Made by a program: the position numbers and the translations under genes. Of a stretch of 64,000 nucleotides of DNA, positions 16,648 through 25,057 are shown piece by piece (position 1 is the stretch's first letter; the number at the start of each line of letters is the position of its first letter). The stretch covers positions 310,001-374,000 of the forward strand of contig JAXQGB010000015.1 of assembly GCA_034331105.1 (NCBI GenBank), given 5' to 3'. The DNA comes from Caenicola sp034331105. GTDB lineage: Bacteria > Synergistota > Synergistia > Synergistales > Synergistaceae. The notes under the pieces were generated by a model. That model did not search any database. It was not told where the DNA came from and saw nothing but the letters and a program-made list of their open reading frames with translations.

Positions 16648-17754
16648 TTGGATCGTAAAAAGCTGAGTATTTTAGCAGCCATGCTGTTTCTTACACTTGC
16701 AATACAGATCCCTGCTTTTGCGCAGGATTGGCCGATGTTTCGCGATAACAGCCAAAGGACCGGAAATGTCGATCATAATACAGCCAAGATAGATTTTACA
16801 GGCAGAAAAGATTGGACTGTAAAGATCCCTGACGCAGTCAGATCTTCTCCTGCCATATTTAAGAACTCAATAATTTTTGGATCCAACAATGGCAACGTTT
16901 ACTCGATGGATCTCTATTCCGGGAAAATAAACTGGACCTTCCCAACCGGCAACTGGGTGGTATCTTCACCTGCGATCATTGACGGCAAGGTCTTCGTTGG
17001 AAGCTACGACAGCAGGATGTACTGCCTGGACGCCGGAACAGGGAAAATGATATGGAGGTTCACCACTCACAACAGTATCCATTCTTCACCCGCAGTTGCT
17101 GACGGTGTTGTCTATTTCGGATCTAACGACGGGTTTGTCTACGCGGTCAACATCAAGACCGGCTGGCAGAAATGGAGATACCAGACTGAACGTGCAGTTC
17201 AGGGTTCACCTGTTGTCTCAGGCGGAGTGGTCTACGTAGGAAATAACGAAGGCAAACTTTTCGCTCTTGACGCAGCCTCAGGTACCCTAAAATGGCGCGC
17301 GATCGTCGGAGGACCTATCGTTTCAGCACCTGCTGTCAAAGATGGGCATCTCTACTTCACAAGCCAGGACGGCAAGATATACTGCGCAAGGATCAAACAC
17401 CAGGCTGTAATATGGAACTATGACTCAAAAGCGCAGATTGAGACATCACCTCTTGTAGAGGATGGAAAAGTCGTATTCGGCAACATAATGGGATGGGTAA
17501 CCTCCCTTGACGCCATGACCGGAACTGTTGTTTGGAAATATAAGGCTAATGAGTCGGTATTTTCATCTCCTGCCGGATTCTCGGGAAAAATATTTTTCGG
17601 GACCAACAGTGATGTTCTTGTATGCCTTGACGGAAAGACCGGAAACGTCGTCTGGAGAGCCCCGTTCGACGCTGATGTCCTTACCTCCCCTGCGATAGCA
17701 AAAGACAGGATAGTAATTACTGGGGCTGATGGCAAGGTCTGCACCCTTAGATAG
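16648..17754 (+). CDS. Exported PQQ-like beta-propeller protein
   Basis: 368 residues with a signal peptide (residues 1-25, LTLAIQIPAFAQ). Eight tandem repeats of about 40 residues follow, each of the form SSPAI-x-DGKVYFGS-x-DG-x-VYxLD-x-TG-x-xxWRF. This is the PQQ/BamB-like eight-bladed propeller. No PQQ-enzyme catalytic residues are recognisable, so it is more likely a binding or assembly factor in the periplasm. BamB-like function is possible but not shown, and it lacks an obvious lipobox. The start is TTG 16648, with GGGGGG about 8 bases upstream. It ends right at the hairpin array. Confidence 0.85.
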   Translation: MDRKKLSILAAMLFLTLAIQIPAFAQDWPMFRDNSQRTGNVDHNTAKIDFTGRKDWTVKIPDAVRSSPAIFKNSIIFGSNNGNVYSMDLYSGKINWTFPTGNWVVSSPAIIDGKVFVGSYDSRMYCLDAGTGKMIWRFTTHNSIHSSPAVADGVVYFGSNDGFVYAVNIKTGWQKWRYQTERAVQGSPVVSGGVVYVGNNEGKLFALDAASGTLKWRAIVGGPIVSAPAVKDGHLYFTSQDGKIYCARIKHQAVIWNYDSKAQIETSPLVEDGKVVFGNIMGWVTSLDAMTGTVVWKYKANESVFSSPAGFSGKIFFGTNSDVLVCLDGKTGNVVWRAPFDADVLTSPAIAKDRIVITGADGKVCTLR

Positions 17755-18340
17755 CGGCGCTTTATGCGCCGCGTTAAACTGCCTGGAAATTTCGTCCAGG
17801 CGGGAAGCTGCGACAAAAACGGTCGCGGGAAGCAGTTGGGAAGCAGTTGTTTAAGGCAGGCGGAATTTGTGGCTTTTCAAGCCGCGGAGAATTTGCCGGG
17901 TGATTTATCCGGCGGAGAATTTGCGACATGGGGCGTCGCGGTGAATTAGACCTTGTGCCACATTCACGTCGTCCCCGAATGCCCCGGTCGGATCCAGCCT
18001 CTCTAGGTTCTTGCTATGACTAGCATTTTAAGACCCCAACAAAAGCCGCTGGATTCCCGATTGTATCATTCGGGAACGACGGAGATTAGGGCAAATGCCT
18101 GGGATGACCGACGGTTTTGAACCTCCGCGGACCTTGGCCGCAATTCTCCGCGATGCGAAGCGAGCAAATTCTCCGCAGCCCAGAGGCTGCAAATTCTTCG
18201 CGGCATGGTCCACACCGCAATTCTCCGACCCTGACCCTGGCTCCTACGATTGTTTGACTATAGTTTGACCGGTTTCACAACTGCTTCACTACGGCTTCAC
18301 GCGACTGATCCCGTCGCAGCTTCACAATTGTAGCGCCACC
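17755..18340. repeat. Large inverted pair of hairpin arrays (REP/BIME-like, unclassified)
   Basis: A noncoding stretch between two convergent genes. Two halves face each other around the palindrome TGCTA-TGAC-TAGCA (18012-18025). Going inward, both halves carry the same modules. First are GGGAAGC or GTGAAGC linkers around a GCGAC/GTCGC hairpin (17802-17849; 18278-18325). Next are repeats of the linker CGGAGAATTTG separated by small hairpins (17860-17947; 18119-18227). Last is a 32-34-base unit CGTCGTYCCCGAATG...ATCCAGC (17967-17998; 18048-18081). The right half is about 90 bases longer. A GCGGCGC-N5-GCGCCGC hairpin (17754-17772) borders the left side. I know no named element with this sequence. 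Confidence 0.85.
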
Positions 18341-18341
18341 C

Positions 18342-19619
18342 CTACCTGCCGTTTAGCATAAAAACAGTTCTATACAACACGCCAAATGCAATGCGCATCG
18401 CATTCTCGTCAAAATCAAAATGGTCGTTATGGTGCCCGGCTTTTGTATCAGCGCCTATGCCTATGTAGGTAGCCTTTCCGCCGTTGTCCTGGACTTTTTT
18501 CATCATCCAGCAGGCGTCATCGCTTCCTGCCATTGGCTGTATCAGGTCGGTGCTGTTTACTCCGCAGACAGAAGCGGCAGCCTCCATTACGATTTTTGCA
18601 AAATCCCGGTCACTGCTCGCGCTTATAGCTTCCCCGCATTTCTGCGTTGTGAGTTTGACATCGTACATTTCCGCGGCACCGTGGAGTATTCTCATAACTG
18701 CCCGGTAAATGTATACTGCCGCATCTTCTGTGGCACCCCTTGTCTCAATTTTCATGTGTGCTTTCGGGGGGACGACGTTTCTTCCGTCTCCGGCATTAAG
18801 CACCCCTACATTGGTACGAGTCAGCCCGTCCGGAGAGGGAGCAATGCCATGGATGCTGAGTGCTGCCGAGGCGGCAGCAAGAAGTGCGTTTTTGCCTTTT
18901 TGCGGTTCTGCTCCTGCATGGGCTCCCACGCCCTTATAGTCCGCGTCAATTTTTGTAGAATAGAGAAACCCATCAGTTCCTCCAAAAACTGTTCCCGTTG
19001 GATTGCCGAGCCCAAGATGGAGGGTAAGGAAGTAGTCTACGTCATCAACTGCTCCGGACTTTACAAAAGCATATCCGCCTCTGGCACCTTCCTCCGCAGG
19101 CTGGAATATGAAGCGAACTTTGCCTTTCAGCGAAGACCTCTCAGAAAAGAGCTCTTCCGCAAGTGTCATTCCAACAGCTGTGTGGCCGTCGTGAGCGCAG
19201 GCGTGCATACAGTTGGGGTTAACTGAATTGAAACCAAGCTGCCTCGGCAAGTGTGTAGATCCTTCTGTTTCAGTGGTATCTACACAGTCAATGTCAAACC
19301 TTATTGCGGTTACCGGTCCCGGCCTGCCCGTTTCTATTTCTGCTGTCAGGCCTGTCAGCCCCTTCATCTTTTCTATCATCTCCGGAGATGCACCCTGGCT
19401 TACAGCTCTTCCTATCTGAGCTTCTATGTCAGCGTTGCGGCCCAGGACGTGCTCCATTTCAACAAATTCTCCGGCAAACCGGATGTCCATTCCGACATCT
19501 GTCAGTGTCTCTGCTATTTTCGATGTTGTCCTGAACTCGGCCCAGCCGGTCTCAGGATACCTGTGGAAATCACGGCGCCTTTCCACCATTTTGTTAAAGA
19601 CTTTTTCATCAGAGTACAT
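18342..19619 (-). CDS. M20 family amidohydrolase (AbgA/aminoacylase-like)
   Basis: A 425-residue metallo-amidohydrolase. The metal-binding HACAHDGHTAVGM element lies near residue 140 and the catalytic Glu pair in QPAEEGARGG near residue 175. GVGAHAGAEPQKG and the C-terminal AGSDDACWM and HHNDHFDFDE motifs also match the M20D branch (IAA-amino acid hydrolase, aminobenzoyl-glutamate hydrolase AbgA). Substrate is probably an N-acyl amino acid or a small peptide. It follows lysA by 40 bases, so an N-acyl-lysine or N-acyl-DAP substrate is possible but unproven. AGGAGG precedes ATG 19619. Confidence 0.88.
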   Translation of the reverse strand: MYSDEKVFNKMVERRRDFHRYPETGWAEFRTTSKIAETLTDVGMDIRFAGEFVEMEHVLGRNADIEAQIGRAVSQGASPEMIEKMKGLTGLTAEIETGRPGPVTAIRFDIDCVDTTETEGSTHLPRQLGFNSVNPNCMHACAHDGHTAVGMTLAEELFSERSSLKGKVRFIFQPAEEGARGGYAFVKSGAVDDVDYFLTLHLGLGNPTGTVFGGTDGFLYSTKIDADYKGVGAHAGAEPQKGKNALLAAASAALSIHGIAPSPDGLTRTNVGVLNAGDGRNVVPPKAHMKIETRGATEDAAVYIYRAVMRILHGAAEMYDVKLTTQKCGEAISASSDRDFAKIVMEAAASVCGVNSTDLIQPMAGSDDACWMMKKVQDNGGKATYIGIGADTKAGHHNDHFDFDENAMRIAFGVLYRTVFMLNGR

Positions 19620-19659
19620 CCGGAAACCTCCTAAAGATGGTGGCGCATTGTCAATAATG

Positions 19660-20868
19660 CTAAAAATTATTCATCAGGCTTTCAATTGTATCCGCCTTCC
19701 TAATAAGCCTGACGGATCCGTCCTCGGCCATAAGGACTTCTGCAGGACGAAGCCTGCAGTTATAGTTTGAAGCCATCGAATAACCATAAGCCCCGGCATT
19801 CTTTACGGCAATTATGTCGCCCTCTGAAACAGGTCCGATATTTCTGTCCATAGCCAGTATGTCTCCGCTTTCACATATATTTCCGACAATAGTTGCATTG
19901 TTTATGTCGTTGACCGCTTTTTTGTCTGAGAGAACTTCAATTTCATGATATGAATCATAGAGCACATGTCTCATCATTACATTGAAACCAATGTCAGTGC
20001 CGACGTAATATTTTGCGTAATTCTTTTTTACGGCATGTACGGTCCCCAGAAGAAGTCCGCATTCAGCTGATATATACCTGCCTGGTTCGCATTTAAAATG
20101 AACATCTTTGTTGTCGTATTTTTCAAGGAAAAGATCTATAGTCTCAAAAAGCCTTTCAGACAGTTCATTGAGGTCGAGCCTTTTTTCTCCCGGTTTGTAG
20201 GGAACTCCGAAACCTCCCCCAAAATCAATGAATTCCAGCCCCGGGAAATTTTCGGATATCAGGCATAAAAGTGAGTTTGCCGCGTTAACATATGGCTCAG
20301 CATCCAGGAACAGAGATCCTATGTGCTGGTTTATCCCGACGAGCTTAAGGTCATATTTTTCAATGATTTTTTTTACTTCCGGGTAAAATTCAGACTGGAT
20401 ACCAAACTTAGTCTTATGCCCTGCTGTTATTACTTTTTCACAGTGTCCCGCTCCCATGCCCGGGTTGAACCTTACAGCGACCTTTCCTCCCGGATCGATC
20501 TGGCCGAACTGATCAAGCTGGGATAGTGAATCGACACTTACAAGTATCCCTCTTTCTATACAGTAACTCATTTCTTCACATGAGACGTTGTTGCCTATGT
20601 AAAAGATCTCTTCGGGAGCAAAGCCGGCGTTCTGCAGCACAAAGATCTCTCCGGGTGACATCGCATCGGCACCCAGCCCCTCTTCGTGAATGATCTTCAG
20701 TAAAGAGAGGTTCGTGTTGGCCTTAGCGGAAAAACTCGGTTTTATCCTTCCGTGAAAGCCATCGAGCAGGTCACGGCACCTTTGTCTAAGGATGCTCTCG
20801 CTGTAAACGTAGAGAGGACTTCCATATCTTTTCAGCAGTCCCTGTGCTTTATCAAATTTTACAAACAA
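19660..20868 (-). CDS. lysA: Diaminopimelate decarboxylase
   Basis: A 402-residue fold-type III PLP enzyme making L-lysine from meso-DAP. The PLP-lysine motif FSAKAN is near residue 48, HIGS near residue 175, GGGFGVPY near 220, EPGRY near 262 and the C-terminal CESGD...NAGAYGYSMASNYN. TTG 20868 is preferred, since GGGAG stands 8 bases upstream; GTG 20877 overlaps that site. It overlaps the end of the malic enzyme gene, so it is translationally coupled, with an M20 amidohydrolase following. Confidence 0.93.
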   Translation of the reverse strand: MFVKFDKAQGLLKRYGSPLYVYSESILRQRCRDLLDGFHGRIKPSFSAKANTNLSLLKIIHEEGLGADAMSPGEIFVLQNAGFAPEEIFYIGNNVSCEEMSYCIERGILVSVDSLSQLDQFGQIDPGGKVAVRFNPGMGAGHCEKVITAGHKTKFGIQSEFYPEVKKIIEKYDLKLVGINQHIGSLFLDAEPYVNAANSLLCLISENFPGLEFIDFGGGFGVPYKPGEKRLDLNELSERLFETIDLFLEKYDNKDVHFKCEPGRYISAECGLLLGTVHAVKKNYAKYYVGTDIGFNVMMRHVLYDSYHEIEVLSDKKAVNDINNATIVGNICESGDILAMDRNIGPVSEGDIIAVKNAGAYGYSMASNYNCRLRPAEVLMAEDGSVRLIRKADTIESLMNNF

Positions 20869-22069
20869 ACTTATCACTCCCGTTTAAGTTTATCCTGGCA
20901 ACTCCTGTCCTCAGTGCGGCTTTGGCAACAGCTTCAGCAACTGCGGGCACTACTCTTGGATCAAGAGCAGATGGGATTATGTAGTTTTTTGAAAGTTCTT
21001 CATCGCTTACAAGTTCTGCAAGGGCTGATGATGCTGCAAGTTTCATCTCTTCATTGATCCTTCTCGCCCTGACATCCAACGCTCCTCTGAATATCCCGGG
21101 GAATCCAAGACAGTTGTTGACCTGGTTTGGAAAGTCGCTCCTTCCTGTAGCAACTACAGCGGCTCCTGCCGCCAGCGCTTCTTCAGGGAATATTTCAGGT
21201 GTAGGATTTGCCATAGCAAATATTACCGGATCCTTTGCCATTCTTCTGACCATATCCTGGGTCAGCAGCCCCGGCCTTGAAACTCCGAGAAATGCGTCTG
21301 CGCCCTCTATGACTTCAGCCAGAGGACCCTTTGCGCCTGTTGGATTTGTAATGGCGGCAAGCTCCTCCTGTGCTCCGGTCATGCCTTTGGTATAACCTGA
21401 GCAAAGAGCACCATGAATATCACACACTATTACGTCGACTGCTCCCGCTGAGAGGAAATACCTTGCAATTGAGCTTCCTGCGGCTCCGGCTCCGTTTATG
21501 ACGAGCCTGGCTCCCTCTATGGTCCGGCCGGTAAGTTTTAGAGCGTTTTTATAAGCAGCCAGTGCGATCACGGCTGTCCCGTGCTGATCGTCATGAAATA
21601 CCGGGATATCAAGCTTTTCCTGGAGCTTCCTTTCAATTTCAAAGCACCGTGGAGCAGAGATATCCTCGAGATTTATCCCTCCGAACGAAACAGCGATCTT
21701 TGAGACTGTATCAACGAAATCATCCACATCTTTCGTACTCACGGCTAGCGGTATTGAGTCGATCCCTGCAAACCTTTTAAAAAGACAGCTTTTGCCTTCC
21801 ATTACAGGCATTGAAGCCGCGGGACCAATGTCTCCCAGCCCAAGCACCGCTGTGCCGTCTGTTATCACGGCTACCAGGTTATTTTTTATTGTCAGGTCCC
21901 AGAGGGCATCAGGGTCGTTTTCTATCTTCCTGCATGGTTCTGCAACTCCCGGCGTGTAGACCAGTGCGAGGTCTTCCATGGTATCGATGGGGCCACGGCA
22001 TTCAATGTTCAGTTTTCCTTTGAGTTTTTTATGCATTTCAAGCGATCTTTCAAAGATGTCGTTTACCAA
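20852..22069 (-). CDS. NAD(P)-dependent malic enzyme
   Basis: About 405 residues of the short bacterial malic enzyme, which oxidatively decarboxylates malate to pyruvate. It shows VYTPGVAEPCRKI near residue 40, GDIGPAASMPVMEGK near 80, HDDQHGTAVI near 160 and the Rossmann motif INGAGAAGSSIARY near 195. Cofactor preference cannot be set from the sequence alone. TTG 22069 is 8 bases after GAGGAG; GTG 22078 overlaps that site. It is first of a three-gene leftward unit with lysA and the M20 amidohydrolase. Divergent from the FmdE-like gene. Confidence 0.93.
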   Translation of the reverse strand: MVNDIFERSLEMHKKLKGKLNIECRGPIDTMEDLALVYTPGVAEPCRKIENDPDALWDLTIKNNLVAVITDGTAVLGLGDIGPAASMPVMEGKSCLFKRFAGIDSIPLAVSTKDVDDFVDTVSKIAVSFGGINLEDISAPRCFEIERKLQEKLDIPVFHDDQHGTAVIALAAYKNALKLTGRTIEGARLVINGAGAAGSSIARYFLSAGAVDVIVCDIHGALCSGYTKGMTGAQEELAAITNPTGAKGPLAEVIEGADAFLGVSRPGLLTQDMVRRMAKDPVIFAMANPTPEIFPEEALAAGAAVVATGRSDFPNQVNNCLGFPGIFRGALDVRARRINEEMKLAASSALAELVSDEELSKNYIIPSALDPRVVPAVAEAVAKAALRTGVARINLNGSDKFVCKI

Positions 22070-22212
22070 TATCAGCACTCCTCAGTTGTGTGAATGTTGT
22101 TTTCTTTGTCGGACTTGTTCGGGTGATCATACCCTATTTCTTAATATTACTACTTCAGCAGGCAAGATGCTATCATAATGACCTACACTATGAATAAAAG
22201 GAGCTGATCCTC

Positions 22213-22743
22213 TTGGATAAAAAAACAATGCTTGAAAAGGCGGCCCATTTTCATGGACACACATGCGGAGGACTGCTGATAGGTGTATCAGCCGCTCACT
22301 ACGCGATGGAACTTCTGGAAACAGAAGGATCGTCAAAGGATGAGGAGATCGTATGTGTCGCTGAAAATGATTCATGCAGCGTGGACGCTATACAGTCCAT
22401 CCTGGGGTGCAGCGCAGGCAAGGGCAATCTTATTTTCCGAATGAGAGGCAAACAGGCCTTTTCATTTTTCAACAGACAGACAGGAAAAAACTTTCGTCTC
22501 GTACTGAAGGATCTGGATTTCAGTACCCCGGAAGAAAAGATAAACTTCATGCTTAATTCCGAGGGAGAAGAGATCTTTGATGTCAAAGAAGCTCCGTTTG
22601 ATCTCCCGCCAAAAGCCCGTATATACATATCTAAAAAATGCACCCTTTGTGGTGAGCTTACTGCGGAACCCTGGCTCAGGATCCAATGCGGCAAAGAGGT
22701 CTGTCTCGACTGCTTCCAAAAAAATGATACGCTTATAAGGTAA
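22213..22743 (+). CDS. FmdE-like protein with C-terminal zinc finger
   Basis: 176 residues of the FmdE family, named after a protein associated with formylmethanofuran dehydrogenase. It has the signature FHGHTCGGLLIG (residues 13-24), a conserved CSVDAIQ...GCSAGKGN segment (about 56-76), and a C-terminal zinc ribbon Cys-x2-Cys...Cys-x4-Cys (CTLCGE ... CGKEVCLDC). In bacteria these stand-alone proteins occur near molybdopterin or formate genes, but nothing of that kind is next to it here. The start is TTG 22213 with AAGGAG upstream. It ends at a strong shared terminator. Confidence 0.88.
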   Translation: MDKKTMLEKAAHFHGHTCGGLLIGVSAAHYAMELLETEGSSKDEEIVCVAENDSCSVDAIQSILGCSAGKGNLIFRMRGKQAFSFFNRQTGKNFRLVLKDLDFSTPEEKINFMLNSEGEEIFDVKEAPFDLPPKARIYISKKCTLCGELTAEPWLRIQCGKEVCLDCFQKNDTLIR

Positions 22744-22750
22744 AAAAACA

Positions 22751-22797
22751 AAGAGAGGCCCTTCTTTTTTATAAAAGTCAGGGGCCTCTCACTCTTT
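22751..22797. terminator. Bidirectional terminator between FmdE-like gene and asd
   Basis: GAGAGGCCC pairs with GGGCCTCTC across a 19-20 base loop that holds its own T and A tracts; A/T runs flank both sides. The two genes converge here. Confidence 0.8.
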
Positions 22798-22823
22798 CGA
22801 TCTGCTTCAGCTGTTGATATGTC

Positions 22824-23825
22824 TTACAGTAACTCTGCTATCTGTACTGCGTTAAGAGCCGCGCCTTTACGAAGATTATCAGATACGACCCACATTGAGA
22901 TCGCTTTTTCCAACCCCGTGTCTTTCCTTATTCTGCCGACATAGACCGCGTCTTTACCCGCTCCTGTTATCGGCATCGGATAGACCGCATTTTTGGGATC
23001 GTCCAAAACAACTACGCCCGCAGCGTTACGAAGGATCTCCTTTGCCTTTTCCGGGGCAAGTTCCATTTCGAACTGGGCAGTCACGCTCTCTCCGTGGCAA
23101 CGGAATATCGGCACCCGCACTGTGATGCCGCTCACCATGAGTTCCGGAAGATGCATTATCTTCCGCGATTCATTTACCATCTTCCATTCCTCTTCAGATA
23201 TGCCTTCATCATCAAAGACGCCTATGTGAGGGAGAAGGTTGAATGCTATCTGGTGAGGATAGACGCCTCCGTCGGGGATCTCTTTTCCGGCGAGAAGAGC
23301 TTCTGCTTCATTTTTGAGTGTCTCGACCGCTTTTATTCCTGTACCTGCAACAGACTGGTATGTGCTTATGTTTACATACCTGAGTCCGGCTTCTTTATGA
23401 AGGGGCCATAGCGCCACTACTGCCTGGATGGTCGAACAGTTCGGGTTTGCTATTATACCTTTGTGTCCGACGGCATCATCTGGATTTATCTCGGGAACGA
23501 CCAGCGGGACATCGGGGTCCATTCTCCATGCAGAGCTGTTGTCGATGACCACTGCACCTGAGTCAACAGCAACAGGAGCCCATTTTCTGGAGGTCGATCC
23601 TCCTGCTGAGAAGAGAGCAATGTCGATATTTTTAAAAGACTCTTCAGATACTGCTTCGACAGTAATTTCTTCTCCTCTGAAGACGATCTTGCTTCCTGCA
23701 GACCTTGGCGATGCGATAGGTATGAGTTTTGAGACAGGATAATCCCTCTGTTCAAGAGTCTTGATCATCTCCCTGCCCACGAGTCCGGTTGCCCCCAGGA
23801 CAGCTACCGATCTGATCCTGTCCAT
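22824..23825 (-). CDS. asd: Aspartate-semialdehyde dehydrogenase
   Basis: 333 residues; reduces aspartyl phosphate to aspartate semialdehyde, the branch point to lysine, threonine and methionine. It has the N-terminal GATGLVGREM nucleotide motif, the catalytic Cys in NPNCSTIQ near residue 129, and the substrate-binding RVPIFRCHGES near residue 235. The ATG overlaps the lysC stop by one base (TAATG). It is the last gene of the threonine T-box operon. Confidence 0.97.
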   Translation of the reverse strand: MDRIRSVAVLGATGLVGREMIKTLEQRDYPVSKLIPIASPRSAGSKIVFRGEEITVEAVSEESFKNIDIALFSAGGSTSRKWAPVAVDSGAVVIDNSSAWRMDPDVPLVVPEINPDDAVGHKGIIANPNCSTIQAVVALWPLHKEAGLRYVNISTYQSVAGTGIKAVETLKNEAEALLAGKEIPDGGVYPHQIAFNLLPHIGVFDDEGISEEEWKMVNESRKIMHLPELMVSGITVRVPIFRCHGESVTAQFEMELAPEKAKEILRNAAGVVVLDDPKNAVYPMPITGAGKDAVYVGRIRKDTGLEKAISMWVVSDNLRKGAALNAVQIAELL

Positions 23826-25057
23826 TAAAAAGAAGCCTCCTCAATAAATTGTTCATGGAGCGCCTTAACGGCATCTTCCGCCCTGTTTGAACCGACTATG
23901 CAGGTAAGTGCAAGTGCCGTTGAAGCTATCATTTCAATATTTATCCCCTCTTCTGCCAGAACAGTGAACATCTTTGAGGGTATCTCGGGATGGTTGGCAA
24001 TACCGGCACCTACTATCGTTACTCTTGCAATTTCTGTATCAAAAGAAACTCCCTGAGCTTCTATCTCCCTGCATATTTGACGTGAGACCTGGATGGCTGT
24101 TTCTAAATTTGCTTTTTTGACGAGAAAACCTATATCGTTTACTCCGCCTCTCATGTTGTTCTGGATTATCATTTCAGCGCCGACACCATTTTCCGCCAGG
24201 CTGCTGAAAAGTCGTGCAGCGACGCCGGGGATATCAGGAACTCCCAGCAAAACAACTTTTGCGACCTGTGAATCGTGGACAACTGCTTTTATTACAAGAC
24301 CTTCTGTAACCGGATTACTCATCACCCAAGTGCCCTCCTCTTCTGTAAAGCTGGAACCGACATAAAGCGGGATCTCATAGCGAGCGGCCATTTCTACACT
24401 GCGGGCCTGAAGAACGTTGGCTCCCTGGACTGCCATCTCCATACACTCTTCAAAGCCTATCCGTTCTATCTTCATGGGCTTATTCACCACGCGCGGGTCT
24501 CCTGACATTATTCCCTTAACATCTTTAAGCAGCTGACAGGATTCGGCTCCCAGCGCCCCTGCCAGCGCAACTGCAGAAAGGTCTGAGCCTCCCCTTCCCA
24601 GAGTTATAACATCGCCGGTATCTGTAATGGCCTGAAATCCTGTGATAACAGCAACGATCCCTTCGTTCAATGCTTTTTCAACGTTTTTGGGCTCAATGCT
24701 GTATATCCTGCCTTCCATGGGAAAACCCTTGGCTTTTATCCCGGCCTGCAGGGCTGTAAAAGACTGTGCCGGAATACCGAATTTCTGTATGGCTAAAGCC
24801 AGCAACGCAACACTTTGCTGCTCACCTGTCGCAAGCAGCTGATCCATCTCACGTCCGTTGCTGGTGTTCGCAACATCTTTGGCAAGAGCAAGAAGGTCAT
24901 CTGTCATGTTGCCCATAGCTGAAACTACAACTGCGACCCTATATCCGCTGTCACGAACTTTCTTTACGATCTGGGCGACATGCCTCATCCTTTCGGGGCC
25001 TGCAACTGACGAGCCTCCAAATTTTAAAACTGTAAGAGGAAGACCTGCATGATCCAT
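23825..25057 (-). CDS. lysC: Aspartate kinase
   Basis: 410 residues; phosphorylates aspartate, the first step of the aspartate family. It has an N-terminal kinase domain (KFGGSSVAGPERM near residue 12, GRGGSDLSAVALA near 155) and two C-terminal ACT domains (from about residue 265; GIANHPEIPSKMFTVLAEEGINIEMI). These usually bind lysine and/or threonine for feedback control. The length is that of a monofunctional kinase. It overlaps thrB and asd by one base on each side, so expression follows the T-box, although its product also feeds lysine. Confidence 0.97.
   Translation of the reverse strand: MDHAGLPLTVLKFGGSSVAGPERMRHVAQIVKKVRDSGYRVAVVVSAMGNMTDDLLALAKDVANTSNGREMDQLLATGEQQSVALLALAIQKFGIPAQSFTALQAGIKAKGFPMEGRIYSIEPKNVEKALNEGIVAVITGFQAITDTGDVITLGRGGSDLSAVALAGALGAESCQLLKDVKGIMSGDPRVVNKPMKIERIGFEECMEMAVQGANVLQARSVEMAARYEIPLYVGSSFTEEEGTWVMSNPVTEGLVIKAVVHDSQVAKVVLLGVPDIPGVAARLFSSLAENGVGAEMIIQNNMRGGVNDIGFLVKKANLETAIQVSRQICREIEAQGVSFDTEIARVTIVGAGIANHPEIPSKMFTVLAEEGINIEMIASTALALTCIVGSNRAEDAVKALHEQFIEEASF

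Noticed and set aside
17764..18213. Short open frames inside the hairpin array (rightward at 17764-17949, leftward at 18028-18213)
   Set aside because: No ribosome site, repeated hairpin content, and low-plausibility protein sequence. They are by-products of the repeats.
17860..18227. Possible CRISPR array in the repeat region
   Set aside because: The repeat is only about 11 bases, the intervals are self-complementary rather than unrelated spacers, the two halves are inverted, and no cas gene is present.
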